A stretch of 64,000 nt of DNA from Rhodococcus sp. H36-A4 (GCF_027158005.1 NZ_JAPVLQ010000008.1:35587-99586), one strand, 5' to 3'. Positions 44,446 through 53,285 are shown, numbered from the stretch's first letter. Notes: a model not told the origin generated them from the sequence alone. Translations and numbers: made by a program.

Positions 44446-45663
44446 TTGCTGAATCCAGCTTGGGAGAATGAGATCAACACACACTTGCACCGGGGAGTTC
44501 GCTTGGCTGCTGTCCTCGCGACGGCCGGCCTGATGGTGGCCTGTGGTTCCGCAACCGGCGAGCGCTCTGAAGCGGAGCAGCCAAAAGAGCACGGCACGCT
44601 GTTGGCTACTCAGCCACTTGCTGGCGACGCTGTCCTGCCCGGCGCCGTACGTAGCGAGCAGATCATCTACCTGTCCCGTGGGCCGCAGGGTGATGACGTC
44701 GAGGTGTCCGGCTCGGTGTCGATCCCCGCAGGCGAGGCTCCGGAAGCCGGCTGGCCGGTAATCAGCTGGGCGCACGGGACTACCGGGGTTTCGGACGCCT
44801 GCGCGCCGTCCTCCGGAACAGTGCCCGGATCAGACGGTGAATATCTGCGCTACGTCAACGAGACCTTGGACCAATTCCTGCGCGCCGGTTACGTGGTTGC
44901 GCAGACGGATTACGTCGGGCTGGGGACGTCGGGGATTCATCCGTACATCAACGGAGACTCCGAAGCTGCAGCCGTCACCGATATCGTGCGCGCAGCTCGC
45001 CAGCTGGACTCCAGCGTCGGCACAGGCTGGTACGCCGCTGGGCATAGCCAAGGCGGGCATGCAGCATTGTTCGCCGCTGACCAGGGGCCGGACTTAGCAC
45101 CGGAACTCGAACTGCGTGGCGCAGTGTCGATCTCGCCGGGCAACAACCTCGGTGACACTGTCGAGTACTTCGTGGCCGGCGGTCCCGAAGCTCGCGCGGT
45201 ACTGGGATACCTGCCCTTGATATTGCTCGGCGCGCAGGCAGCCGATGCCGCTCTTGACGCTTACAACTACGTCACAGACGAGATGACGCCGCTCTTGGAG
45301 GCTGCTAAGGTCGGTTGCACCGACGCTGTGTGGGCGCTCGCCGACACGGTTCCGCTGGACAGGGTGATCCGTCCCGGGGCTGACTTCACTCCGCTGGTGT
45401 CCTACTTGACCGAGCAAAACCCCGATCGTCTCAGTCCTCGTGTGCCGACGCTTATTCTGCAGGGCGGCGGGGATACTTCGGTGACCGAACCGGGTTCCGC
45501 GGCTCTCGCTGAATCGTTGTGCACGAGAGGATCTCAGGTCGGTTACACCGTCTACGATGGGCTCGATCATGTGCCGACGGTGGGTGCCTCAGCCGAGGAC
45601 ACTCTCGCATTCCTTGCCGCAATCGAAGGCGGGCGGACACCGGCCGGTCTCTGCGGAGACTGA
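44446..45663 (+). CDS. Secretory lipase-family lipoprotein
   Basis: A protein of up to 405 residues with an alpha/beta-hydrolase fold of the actinobacterial secretory-lipase family. A signal segment with lipobox (VLATAGLMVAC) is followed by VISWAHGTTG (oxyanion region), the nucleophile elbow GHSQGGHAA, Asp in LQGGGDTSV and His in YDGLDHVP; the triad is complete. The start is unclear: TTG at 44446 abuts the operator, and TTG at 44485 would give a cleaner signal peptide. Likely hydrolyses acyl esters outside the cell, under TetR control. Confidence 0.8.
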   Translation: MLNPAWENEINTHLHRGVRLAAVLATAGLMVACGSATGERSEAEQPKEHGTLLATQPLAGDAVLPGAVRSEQIIYLSRGPQGDDVEVSGSVSIPAGEAPEAGWPVISWAHGTTGVSDACAPSSGTVPGSDGEYLRYVNETLDQFLRAGYVVAQTDYVGLGTSGIHPYINGDSEAAAVTDIVRAARQLDSSVGTGWYAAGHSQGGHAALFAADQGPDLAPELELRGAVSISPGNNLGDTVEYFVAGGPEARAVLGYLPLILLGAQAADAALDAYNYVTDEMTPLLEAAKVGCTDAVWALADTVPLDRVIRPGADFTPLVSYLTEQNPDRLSPRVPTLILQGGGDTSVTEPGSAALAESLCTRGSQVGYTVYDGLDHVPTVGASAEDTLAFLAAIEGGRTPAGLCGD

Positions 45664-45706
45664 TCAGGGCAAGAGAAGCCGGCGGGCGGAACGGATAGCG
45701 ACTCGG

Positions 45707-46084
45707 TTACCGCGGTCCGTGCTGACCGATCGAGGTTGCGTTGTGCTCGTCGACGTCCTCCGCAGTGACGAAGAACTTTCGGAACACTGCTTGCATCGCC
45801 GTGACGACGTCGATATGGCTTTGGAGGACGTCGACGAGGTTGTTCGGGCCACCCACGGCCTTTTGCGAGAATTTGCGGGCGAGCGCGATTCCGGATTCGA
45901 AAGTACCCATACCTTTGACGTTTCCCAACTTGAACGCAAGGTCCTTGTTGGTCTCGAGGGTCGACAGATACTCAGTGCATGCCTTGTCGCAATGCCGCGC
46001 GGCAGCGGGATCGAGAAACAACTGCCCATCGTCAGCCGCGGTGGCGAGGCCGTTCCAGTATGCGATTGGGGATTCCAAAGCCAT
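45707..46084 (-). CDS. Small helical protein of duplicated module, copy B
   Basis: A 125-residue helical protein, paralogue of 41707-42084 with the same length, start context and ending (NATSIGQHGPR against NATSIGQNGPR). The central VGGPNNLVDVLQSHIDVVTAMQ is almost unchanged. It lies 16 nt after the DUF3558 copy B stop. As with copy A, an ESX-type helical substrate is the best guess, unproven. Confidence 0.65.
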   Translation of the reverse strand: MALESPIAYWNGLATAADDGQLFLDPAAARHCDKACTEYLSTLETNKDLAFKLGNVKGMGTFESGIALARKFSQKAVGGPNNLVDVLQSHIDVVTAMQAVFRKFFVTAEDVDEHNATSIGQHGPR

Positions 46085-46100
46085 TGCGGTTCCTTTTCAG

Positions 46101-46637
46101 CTAGATCGAAGGCGGGAAGTACCGTCCGAGATCGATTGTGTGTCGGCGGATGAGTTCACACGGGTCGCCCTGCGGCGAAGCCGTTCCGAGGGTCGCGAGC
46201 GTGAACATCACAACACCCTCGGCGGTGTCGAAGCTCGTGCCGCATGCTTCGTCATGGTCCATTGACGAAAGTCCGAACTCGAGCGCCGGCCTGCCGTCCA
46301 AGCTGACGTCTTTGTAATTCTCGAACGCGGGGTTCTGTCGAACCTCGTCAAGGGTGAATTGGATTGAGAAGTACACATCGAACTGGTACCAAGAATTTCG
46401 TGTCGGGCCCCTCCACCCACATGTCGTCCAGGCCTTGACGCTAAGTCCTTCACCCCAGCCCGCTAACCTTGCTTCGGGATTGAGCCCGGTTGCCGCGATG
46501 GCGTCGTCAGGGATGCTGCAGGGATCGAATTGCTCGGCCAGCCCGGGCACCCCTGCGACGGCTACCCCGTCGACGGGCTGAGCGCAGCCAGTCAGCACGG
46601 CGGCTACCGCGAGAAGTGACAGCCATCGGCGCTGCAT
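46101..46637 (-). CDS. DUF3558 lipoprotein, copy B
   Basis: A 178-residue lipoprotein. The start MQRRWLSLLAV is fixed by alignment to copy A and GGGGG-type spacing; an upstream extension of the open frame is not homologous. Lipobox LTGC; the DUF3558 body is QFDPCSIPDDAIAATGLNP onward, with the same Cys set. It differs most from copy A in the mid-region (LAGWGEGLSVKAWTTCGWRG), suggesting divergence of binding specificity after duplication. Confidence 0.85.
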   Translation of the reverse strand: MQRRWLSLLAVAAVLTGCAQPVDGVAVAGVPGLAEQFDPCSIPDDAIAATGLNPEARLAGWGEGLSVKAWTTCGWRGPTRNSWYQFDVYFSIQFTLDEVRQNPAFENYKDVSLDGRPALEFGLSSMDHDEACGTSFDTAEGVVMFTLATLGTASPQGDPCELIRRHTIDLGRYFPPSI

Positions 46638-46657
46638 CGGACCCCCATCCGTTGGAC

Positions 46658-46671
46658 TGTTCGTTAGGTTA
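46658..46671 (-). promoter_or_regulatory. Conserved promoter element of DUF3558 copy B
   Basis: TAACCT on the minus strand (46671-46666), 29 nt before the ATG, exactly as at copy A. Confidence 0.45.
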
Positions 46672-46796
46672 GACGCACAGACGCGTGCTTCGGTTCCGTC
46701 GCAGGCGGTCCATTCCGGTTTCGGTGTAGTCAGTTTCGAGTTCCACTCACCGGGACCTGGACGCAAGTGATGTGAGCCAGCTCATAGCGTTCGGCC

Positions 46797-48227
46797 ATGG
46801 CCCAGAACAGCACAGATTCAGCGCGCATTACCGACATCCTCAATCGTCAGCGCGCGGCAACGACTACCGAGGGCCAGCCCTCAGCCGAGCTGCGGCGACA
46901 GCGAATTCAGGCTGTCATCGACATGCTCGTCACGCATCACGAAGGCCTCGTCGAAGCGATGGACGCGGACTTCGGTGGACGCCCACGCGGCTACTCCCTG
47001 ATGAACGACGTACTCGGCACGATCACCAGCTTGAAGAACTCGCGTGACAACCTCGAGACGTGGATGGCTCCGCAGGATCGCGCTGTGTTCGCCCCTTATG
47101 ACCAGCTCGGCGCCAAGGCCCACGTCCGGTATCAGCCGAAGGGCTCTGTCGGCATCCTCGGCACCTGGAACGCTCCGCTCTTCACAGTTCTCAGTCCGTT
47201 GGCGGGCGTTCTCGCTGCCGGTAACCGTGCCGTCCTCAAGCCATCCGAGGTAGTGCCCCGCACCGCCGCACTCCTCGCCGAAATCGTCGACGCGTCCTTG
47301 GATCCCGACGTCGTCGCCATTGTCACCGGTGGACCCGATGTGGCCGAACTGCTGACCTCGCTCCCGTTCGATCACTTTGTCTTCACCGGCAGCTCCTCGG
47401 TCGGCAAGCTGGTCATGGCGAATGCCGCGAAGAACCTTGTTCCGGTCACGCTGGAGCTAGGCGGTAAGTCCCCGACAGTGATCGGCCTCAGCGCCGACAT
47501 CGATGCCGCGGCTTTCCGGATTGCTGTCGCCAAAACCACCAACGCCGGCCAACTCTGTGTCAACCCGGACACGACGTATGTTCCTCGGGAACTGCTCGAG
47601 CAGTTCGTCGCGTCGACCGCGAAGGTATATGCGGAGCTGCTGCCGACGATCGAAGGAAACCCCGACGCCGTCTCCGTGGTCAACGAGCGCCATGCTGCCC
47701 GCGTCGACGGCTACATCGATGACGCCGTTGCCCGCGGTGCCCGTGTCGAGATTGCTCCGGATGGTGCGATGCCCACCGAGGGTGGACGTCGTCCGCTTCG
47801 GATGGTTGTCGATCCACCTTCCGACTCGGTCATCCGTAGTGAAGAGATCTTCGGTCCTGCCATGGTGGTCCTCGGCTACGACAATCTCGACGACGTCCTC
47901 GCAGAGATCAACTCGGGCCCACGTCCGCTGGCTCTGTACTACTTCGGCACCGATGCTGAGGAACAGGCAAAGGTGTTGGACCACACTCTCTCCGGCGGTG
48001 TCACCATCAATGACGTGATGATGCACCCCGGTCTTCAGGATGCACCGTTCGGCGGTGTCGGAGCCTCCGGCATGGGCCACTACAACGGCCGTGAGGGCTT
48101 CGAGGAGTTCAGCCACGCACGTGCGGTGTTCGAAGCTTCGGCGGTGGAACTACGCCGCGATTGGGGTGTGCTGCCCCCGTATGCAGACGGCTTCTACACC
48201 GCGATGGCTTCTCAAGTCACCCCGTAA
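46797..48227 (+). CDS. Coniferyl-aldehyde-dehydrogenase-like ALDH
   Basis: A 476-residue aldehyde dehydrogenase of the coniferyl/fatty-aldehyde branch. Glu in LELGGKSP and catalytic Cys in NAGQLCVNPD are present; the late PFGGVGASGMGHYNGREGF is branch-typical, and WNAPLF carries the oxyanion Asn. It probably oxidises the aldehyde made by the NDMA-dependent alcohol dehydrogenase encoded 48 nt downstream, making an alcohol-to-acid operon. Substrate not determined. Confidence 0.88.
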   Translation: MAQNSTDSARITDILNRQRAATTTEGQPSAELRRQRIQAVIDMLVTHHEGLVEAMDADFGGRPRGYSLMNDVLGTITSLKNSRDNLETWMAPQDRAVFAPYDQLGAKAHVRYQPKGSVGILGTWNAPLFTVLSPLAGVLAAGNRAVLKPSEVVPRTAALLAEIVDASLDPDVVAIVTGGPDVAELLTSLPFDHFVFTGSSSVGKLVMANAAKNLVPVTLELGGKSPTVIGLSADIDAAAFRIAVAKTTNAGQLCVNPDTTYVPRELLEQFVASTAKVYAELLPTIEGNPDAVSVVNERHAARVDGYIDDAVARGARVEIAPDGAMPTEGGRRPLRMVVDPPSDSVIRSEEIFGPAMVVLGYDNLDDVLAEINSGPRPLALYYFGTDAEEQAKVLDHTLSGGVTINDVMMHPGLQDAPFGGVGASGMGHYNGREGFEEFSHARAVFEASAVELRRDWGVLPPYADGFYTAMASQVTP

Positions 48228-48275
48228 TTCTTTCTTGCACCGATCCCTTAGAACTCTCATCAAGGAGCACACACC

Positions 48276-49394
48276 GTGAAGACCCGTGGCGCGATCATTC
48301 GCAGCACCCCCGGCACGTACGAAATCGTCGAGCTCGACCTCGACGCGCCCCGCAGAAACGAGATCACCGTCAAGATGGTGGCGTCTGGAATATGCCACTC
48401 CGACGATCACATAGCGAAAGGTGACCACGCTGTTGGTGTTTACCCGATCTGTGGCGGACACGAGGGTGCCGGCGTCGTTGTCGAAATTGGTCCGGAGACC
48501 ACCGGCTTCGAAGAGGGCGACCATGTGCTGTTCTCCTTCATCGCGGGTTGCGGAAAGTGTCGCTGGTGCGCAAAGGGCATGCAGAACCTGTGCGATCGTG
48601 GCGCCGCGATCATGACCGGCAGTCGCCCGGACGACCCGAGTAGCTTCCGGTTGAGCCTCGACGGAGAGATTGTGGCGCAGACCTGTGGTTTGTCTACCTT
48701 CAGCGAATATACCACTGTCAGTACTGATTCCGTGATCAAGGTGGCCGACAAGAGCCTGCCGCTGGAGTCGCTGTGTCTACTGGGATGCGGCGTCGGAACC
48801 GGCTGGGGAGCTGCCGTCAACTCTGCCCAGGTCTATCCGGGCCAGACCGTGATTGTCATTGGCATCGGCGGGATCGGTATCAATGCAGTCCAGGGTGCTG
48901 CGCACGCCGGTGCCGCGCACATCCTGGCCGTCGATCCTGTTGCCTTCAAGCGTGACAGCGCTTTGAAGTTCGGTGCCACACAAGCATTCTCGACTCTCGA
49001 GGAGGCGGCCGATGTTGCACGTTCGCTGACCAACGGACAGGGCGCCGACGCAGCCATCGTCACTATCGGTGTCACTACCGGTGAGCATATCGCGCAGGCA
49101 TTCTCATCGATCCGCAAGGCAGGTGCGTGCGTGGTGACCGGCCTCGGCAAGATGACCGACGTCGGGATCCCCATCAGCCCGATGGAATTGACGCTGTACC
49201 AAAAGCGTTTGGTGGGATCGCTTTTCGGTGCTTCGGCACCGAGCGCTGACATCCCTTGGCTGATCGATCTCTACAAAGCCGGCAAGCTCGAGCTCGACGG
49301 TCTGATCACTCAGACCTACACGCTCGACGACGTCGCCCGCGGCTTCGAGGACATGCACGCCGGCCTCAACTTACGGGGCGTCATCAGGTTCTGA
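48276..49394 (+). CDS. NDMA-dependent alcohol dehydrogenase (zinc MDR)
   Basis: A 372-residue medium-chain zinc alcohol dehydrogenase of the actinobacterial NDMA-dependent group, which keeps NAD(H) tightly bound and uses an external acceptor such as mycofactocin. Catalytic zinc ligands lie in GICHSDDH, GHEGAG and LGCGVGTGWG; structural zinc Cys in CGKCRWCAKGMQNLC; cofactor loop IGIGGIG. GTG start behind AAGGAG. No mycofactocin genes are nearby. A hairpin follows the stop. Confidence 0.9.
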   Translation: MKTRGAIIRSTPGTYEIVELDLDAPRRNEITVKMVASGICHSDDHIAKGDHAVGVYPICGGHEGAGVVVEIGPETTGFEEGDHVLFSFIAGCGKCRWCAKGMQNLCDRGAAIMTGSRPDDPSSFRLSLDGEIVAQTCGLSTFSEYTTVSTDSVIKVADKSLPLESLCLLGCGVGTGWGAAVNSAQVYPGQTVIVIGIGGIGINAVQGAAHAGAAHILAVDPVAFKRDSALKFGATQAFSTLEEAADVARSLTNGQGADAAIVTIGVTTGEHIAQAFSSIRKAGACVVTGLGKMTDVGIPISPMELTLYQKRLVGSLFGASAPSADIPWLIDLYKAGKLELDGLITQTYTLDDVARGFEDMHAGLNLRGVIRF

Positions 49395-49408
49395 CCTCGT
49401 CGTCATCC

Positions 49409-49436
49409 CGCCCTCGGACCGTCTGGTCCGAGGGCG
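49409..49436 (+). terminator. Hairpin terminator after the ALDH-ADH operon
   Basis: Arms CGCCCTCGGACC (49409-49420) and GGTCCGAGGGCG (49425-49436) with a 4-nt loop, 14 nt after the stop. Perfect stem, no U-tract. Confidence 0.8.
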
Positions 49437-49600
49437 CGGTGGCGGGCTGCGTGACGGGTTTCGTCAACTGTGACCCGGTCAGAATCACGTGGACCACTGC
49501 TTCGCCCCGTCATCGTGCTTTGAAAGACGGCACCTGGAACCAGATGCTCCTTCGCTGCGTCCAAAGGGTAGGTGACGTAGATCCGACGATGGGTGTGGTG

Positions 49601-49894
49601 ATGGAAGTAGATCCGGAAATTTTGAGGCGTTTCGCTTCCGCAGCCCAAGACGCGAGCGACACCCTGGGAAGTATTGACGTTTTTGGACCGTTCTGGTCAG
49701 CGCAGAATGCGCTGCCCGGGACAGATCTACAAATACTGTGCGCCGAGGGCGAGCGTATCTCTTCGACAGCGCTTCATGGAATGTCACAGCGTATGGACAC
49801 AATTGCACGGTCTGCACGAGGAGCTTCCGAGGACTATCGCGTCGCCGATGATGAGTTCGCAGTTCAGCTTCGCTCAATGAGTAGTCGCGAATGA
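49601..49894 (+). CDS. EspC-like (ESX secretion-associated) small protein
   Basis: A 97-residue helical protein: MEVDPEILRRFASAAQDASDTLG..., with a second helix from about residue 50 and a YRVADDEF segment near the end. This is the pattern of the EspC/DUF2580 family of small ESX-secreted or chaperone-like proteins (DPEXLRXFA start, late YxxxD). ATG at 49601 is chosen because the family begins with this motif; an ATG four codons upstream is possible. Its stop overlaps the next gene by ATGA, so the two are co-translated and may be co-secreted as a pair. Confidence 0.7.
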   Translation: MEVDPEILRRFASAAQDASDTLGSIDVFGPFWSAQNALPGTDLQILCAEGERISSTALHGMSQRMDTIARSARGASEDYRVADDEFAVQLRSMSSRE

Positions 49895-50892
49895 CGCTAA
49901 GCATTGGGGATGTTCGCGCCTGGAACAGTCAGTCTTTGCTCGCTGGTTCACATGGGCTCCGCGGTATTTCCAGGGTGATCTACGGGCGGTGTGGAAGCAT
50001 CGCGTCAGAGCAGAACGTCCTTGCAGAGTCGTGGCACGGTGACGCCGCCGTTGCCGCAGCTGAGCGCGTCATATCCGAGTGTTCGACCTTGTCGGCTCTC
50101 GCTGATGCCGTTTCTTCGTTGGCTACGGAGTTCTCGGCCTCGGCATCGATAGTCGACTCCGTGCGCTCGAACTTGGTGGCCGTCATCGATGAACTTGCCG
50201 ACCGTGGTTTCGAAGTCGCTGACAACGGCGTTGTGACGGCCGACCGAGCAATTGCCTCCCTGGATCAGATTGCGGGGCCACTGGGGGAGGACGCGGTCCT
50301 CGCTCTGCAGATCAGAACGCAGGAAGCGACGCTCTCCGTACTCGATGCTCTTCAGCAAGCAAACCACGCTGCACTCGGAGTATGTGACCGAGTGCGCGGC
50401 CGAATCTTCGATTTGCAGGATAGTTCGTCAGAGGTGATCGTTGGCCACTTGGCGCTGAGCGAAGACGACGGATTTTCGTGGCGCCCCGATATTCAAGCTA
50501 TGACCGCAGGTGTCACGATCGGGACGCTTTCGGACGCGACCGGACACGCCTTGAAGACCGCCGCTGCAGCCTCGTCCGACGATCTGGCACTGGGGCTCGG
50601 TCGTCGACTGGGACCAGTGGGAGCAGCGTTGGGGACCATACCTGCAATTTCGAACGACATCGAGGGCGGTATGGATCCGACCAAGGCGATCGTCACGGAG
50701 GGTGCGGGAGCGGTGACCGGAGTCGTTGTGGGGGGAGCGTTGGGTCAAATCGCCGCAGCTGGGATCGCCGGCTCAGCTGTCGGTTCCGTGATCCCCGGCG
50801 CAGGCACCGCGGCCGGATTGGTGGTAGGAGTGGCGATGGGGGCAGCTCTGGCCTACGGCGTTCCCAAATTCGGTCAATGGATCTGGGAGTAA
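49891..50892 (+). CDS. Putative ESX-exported effector with C-terminal glycine-zipper membrane domain
   Basis: A 333-residue protein. Residues 1-190 are helical with a WHG turn (residues 48-50) after a first helix, like WXG/LXG-type export domains. From about residue 200 it changes to a Gly/Ala/Val-rich segment with many small-xxx-small repeats (GVVVGGALGQIAAAGIAG, GTAAGLVVGVAMGAALAYG) ending in FGQWIWE. Such glycine-zipper hairpins occur in pore-forming or membrane-inserting effectors. There is no enzymatic motif. It lies between an EspC-like gene and a membrane-protein gene 5 nt downstream: an effector-immunity arrangement. The toxic role is inferred. Confidence 0.6.
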   Translation: MTLSIGDVRAWNSQSLLAGSHGLRGISRVIYGRCGSIASEQNVLAESWHGDAAVAAAERVISECSTLSALADAVSSLATEFSASASIVDSVRSNLVAVIDELADRGFEVADNGVVTADRAIASLDQIAGPLGEDAVLALQIRTQEATLSVLDALQQANHAALGVCDRVRGRIFDLQDSSSEVIVGHLALSEDDGFSWRPDIQAMTAGVTIGTLSDATGHALKTAAAASSDDLALGLGRRLGPVGAALGTIPAISNDIEGGMDPTKAIVTEGAGAVTGVVVGGALGQIAAAGIAGSAVGSVIPGAGTAAGLVVGVAMGAALAYGVPKFGQWIWE

Positions 50893-50896
50893 CGCA

Positions 50897-51805
50897 GTGG
50901 ACGAAATGGATACAACACCAGCTGGCATTGTACGAACCGTCGAATGGTTACCAGTGTGGCCGCAGACGTTGAGGCCGATGCAGATACTCGCTTCGCTCGT
51001 GATCTTGCTGGGTGCTGCAGTGGGGTGCATTCTGGCGTGGAAGGCGGAGTCAGTAGTCGGTCTGATCGGATTCGCAGGTATCGGAGTTCTATGTGGGTGT
51101 GGTGGGTGGCTGACGCTCCGTGGGGCGGGTTTCAGATGGGTCAGGCTATCTCGTCGGTTGACCGGTTGCGAAAGTAAGTTGTACGGGAAAGGAATTCGAG
51201 TAGGCCCGGAAGCTTTGACAATGAGAGTGCTGATCATTTCAATGCTTTGCGCGAGCGTGTATTACGCGGCTGTTGCGCTGACTTTTTGGAGCGGGATCGA
51301 AGTAATGCTGCCGGATTCCCGCAACAGCTCCCCGCATGCGATATTCGCTACGGTCTGCGGTGTTGTTCTTGCGGTTCTTGCCATGCTGTTCAGCCTCTTT
51401 CGGCCAGCTACCGGCATCGAGATCTACCGTGATGTTGTGATACGAACGGTAGGTAGGCAGCCTTTCGTCCGAATCGGTGCCGACCTGGTTGTGCCCTGGG
51501 CCTCGATCGTGGCTGTGGCGGACGCAGTCCGGCTCAATACGACTGGACTGTGGACGTCCCGTGACCCTCTGATTCGGCTCGTGGTTCGTGAACCTCTCGA
51601 TAAGGATGGCAGGCTCGGATGGGATACAGACCACTATCTCCAATTACCCGCCAGTTGGATGGCGGCAGAGCCCAATACGCTCATTGCTGTGCTGAGGGCT
51701 ATGGCCGTGAGCGATGAGAGCCGACGGGAAATCTTGGAGATCGGGCCTGAGACGATATTCATGCCGCCGCCGTTGCATGAACGAATTCGGAGAGGCATCA
51801 TCTAG
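50897..51805 (+). CDS. Polytopic membrane protein, candidate immunity protein
   Basis: A 302-residue protein with four predicted membrane helices (about 30-48, 53-72, 109-131, 147-167) in two pairs, then a soluble C-terminal domain of about 130 residues with VVPWASIVAV and RLVVREPL strands. The latter resembles the PH-like cytoplasmic domains of small actinobacterial membrane proteins. GTG at 50897; an ATG three codons later is equally possible. Directly downstream of the putative membrane-active effector, so a protective role is proposed. No family recognised with certainty. Confidence 0.6.
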   Translation: MDEMDTTPAGIVRTVEWLPVWPQTLRPMQILASLVILLGAAVGCILAWKAESVVGLIGFAGIGVLCGCGGWLTLRGAGFRWVRLSRRLTGCESKLYGKGIRVGPEALTMRVLIISMLCASVYYAAVALTFWSGIEVMLPDSRNSSPHAIFATVCGVVLAVLAMLFSLFRPATGIEIYRDVVIRTVGRQPFVRIGADLVVPWASIVAVADAVRLNTTGLWTSRDPLIRLVVREPLDKDGRLGWDTDHYLQLPASWMAAEPNTLIAVLRAMAVSDESRREILEIGPETIFMPPPLHERIRRGII

Positions 51806-51870
51806 CTTTGAATGGTCCGTCGGCGACGCCAGGTTCACCTCCCGATTCACGAGTTAAAATTTGTGGCCAA

Positions 51871-52980
51871 CTACGACCAGCTGTAACTGAATGGACCGCG
51901 GTGGCCGAACCACATCGTGGATGAGCATATTTGCTCTTTGATCAGCGCGGCTTGACGCCCGGTGAGCATTGCACGTGATCGTGGAACATCGGCAGAGTTG
52001 GTCAGCTGAAGCAATCCGTCGCGCCTCCCCAGACTGATGCATTGGCCGGCGAACTTGGGACGCAGCTGTTTCGGTGTGGTGCCAGCTGCCAGGCGCAGAA
52101 CGGTCTCCGCAGCGTGGACGCCGGTTGGGATTGCAGCTTGGCAGCTCATCCGAAGTGGGGAACTACTGATTGCTGCGGCATCTCCGGCGCCGATCACCGT
52201 CGAACTGCTGGTGCTGGTGAGGTTGTCGTCGACGGTCAGGGCTCCGCGCGAGTCCGTGTTCAGTCCACTGCGCTGAGCGAGGTCAGGGACACCGAATGCG
52301 GCCACGTCTACGGTGAGATCGCTCGTCAAGTGTGTCCCGTCCGACAATTCCACGCTACCGGCGCCGATACCGACCACTGCCGTGTTGTCGATGATCTCGA
52401 CGCCTGCGTCGATGAGATGGGTATACAGACGGCGTCGCCCGCGTTCGCTGACGGTGGGGGCCAGTTGCTGGTCGGAAATCAACCGAATGTTGTGGCCGGT
52501 GCTCTCGGCGAGCTCTGCTGCTGTTTCGATTCCGGTGAGTCCGCCGCCGATGATCGTGACTGTCGAGCGAGGTGGGAGCTGTTGGAGGCGCGAGCGTGCG
52601 CTTTGTGTGGGTTCGAACGTTCCGATCGTGACTGCGTTGGTCGCCGAGCCCGGAATTGCCTCGGTACGGCTGTGGCTGCCGACCGCATAGATGAGGTAGT
52701 CGTAGTCGAGAGCACCACCGGCCAGTCGAATTCGTTGGTTATGGAAGTCGATCGACTCGGCCGCGTCGACCTTCAGTTCGGTCGAGGCGGGAAGGATCGA
52801 CCCGAGTCGCGTTGCCGCGGTATGGGTACCGGACATGTACTGATGCAAGCGGATTCGTTCGATGAACTGGTCTCGTGGATTGACCATCGTGACATCTGCA
52901 TCGACGCCGCGGCGGGAAAGCCGATGCGCTGCACTGATACCTGCATAACCCGCGCCGAGAATGACAATCTTCGATGCCAT
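51871..52980 (-). CDS. NAD(P)/FAD-dependent oxidoreductase (NDH-2-like)
   Basis: A 369-residue two-dinucleotide-binding-domain flavoprotein. FAD motif ILGAGYAGISAAHRLSRRG at the N-terminus, NAD(P) motif IIGGGLTGIETAAELAE in the middle, and the late FAD site STVIGAGDAAAI are intact. There is no redox CxxC, so it is closer to NDH-2/AIF-type dehydrogenases than to disulphide reductases. The electron acceptor is unknown. It stands alone. Confidence 0.85.
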   Translation of the reverse strand: MASKIVILGAGYAGISAAHRLSRRGVDADVTMVNPRDQFIERIRLHQYMSGTHTAATRLGSILPASTELKVDAAESIDFHNQRIRLAGGALDYDYLIYAVGSHSRTEAIPGSATNAVTIGTFEPTQSARSRLQQLPPRSTVTIIGGGLTGIETAAELAESTGHNIRLISDQQLAPTVSERGRRRLYTHLIDAGVEIIDNTAVVGIGAGSVELSDGTHLTSDLTVDVAAFGVPDLAQRSGLNTDSRGALTVDDNLTSTSSSTVIGAGDAAAISSSPLRMSCQAAIPTGVHAAETVLRLAAGTTPKQLRPKFAGQCISLGRRDGLLQLTNSADVPRSRAMLTGRQAALIKEQICSSTMWFGHRGPFSYSWS

Positions 52981-53103
52981 GATGCGATTTACCTCCGATG
53001 CCAGGACTTCTGCTCACCATAGTCGGATCGGTGCCGACTGTATCGGTGACTTGAATCTCAGAGTGCAACATCGGATTCGGTAGATGGGGTGGGCAGGACC
53101 CAA

Positions 53104-53127
53104 CCCTGCAGCCACTCGGCTGCAGGG
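53104..53127 (-). terminator. Hairpin after the 45-residue ORF
   Basis: Perfect arms CCCTGCAGCC (53104-53113) and GGCTGCAGGG (53118-53127), loop ACTC. It is placed where a terminator for the small minus-strand ORF would be; no clear U-tract. Confidence 0.55.
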
Positions 53128-53147
53128 AGGTCGGTCGGGTCTACGGG

Positions 53148-53285
53148 TTAGGAGCTGCCGAACAACGGAGTTCCGCCGCGTGGTGGCGGCGGGGTCGGGT
53201 ACCCGTTGTTGTGGCGGTCCCAATTGTTGTATTGCCATTGCCACGCGTCGTGGTGCTGCTGGATTTGGTCACGGAGTGGGCACAT
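53148..53285 (-). CDS. Candidate 45-residue Gln/Asn/Trp-rich small protein
   Basis: ATG frame of 45 codons (begins MCPLRDQIQQ, has WQWQYNNWDRHNN, then a Pro/Gly tail PTPPPPRGGTPLFGSS). The composition looks like real protein and third codon positions are GC-rich. The ribosome site is weak. A hairpin lies just beyond the stop, supporting a separate transcript. The open frame continues in-frame upstream without a start codon, so it could be a remnant of a larger gene. No family recognised. Confidence 0.35.
   Translation of the reverse strand: MCPLRDQIQQHHDAWQWQYNNWDRHNNGYPTPPPPRGGTPLFGSS

Noticed and set aside
42768..45663. Composite transposon formed by the two DUF3558 modules
   Set aside because: No transposase, terminal inverted repeats or target duplication; simple duplication plus insertion fits better.
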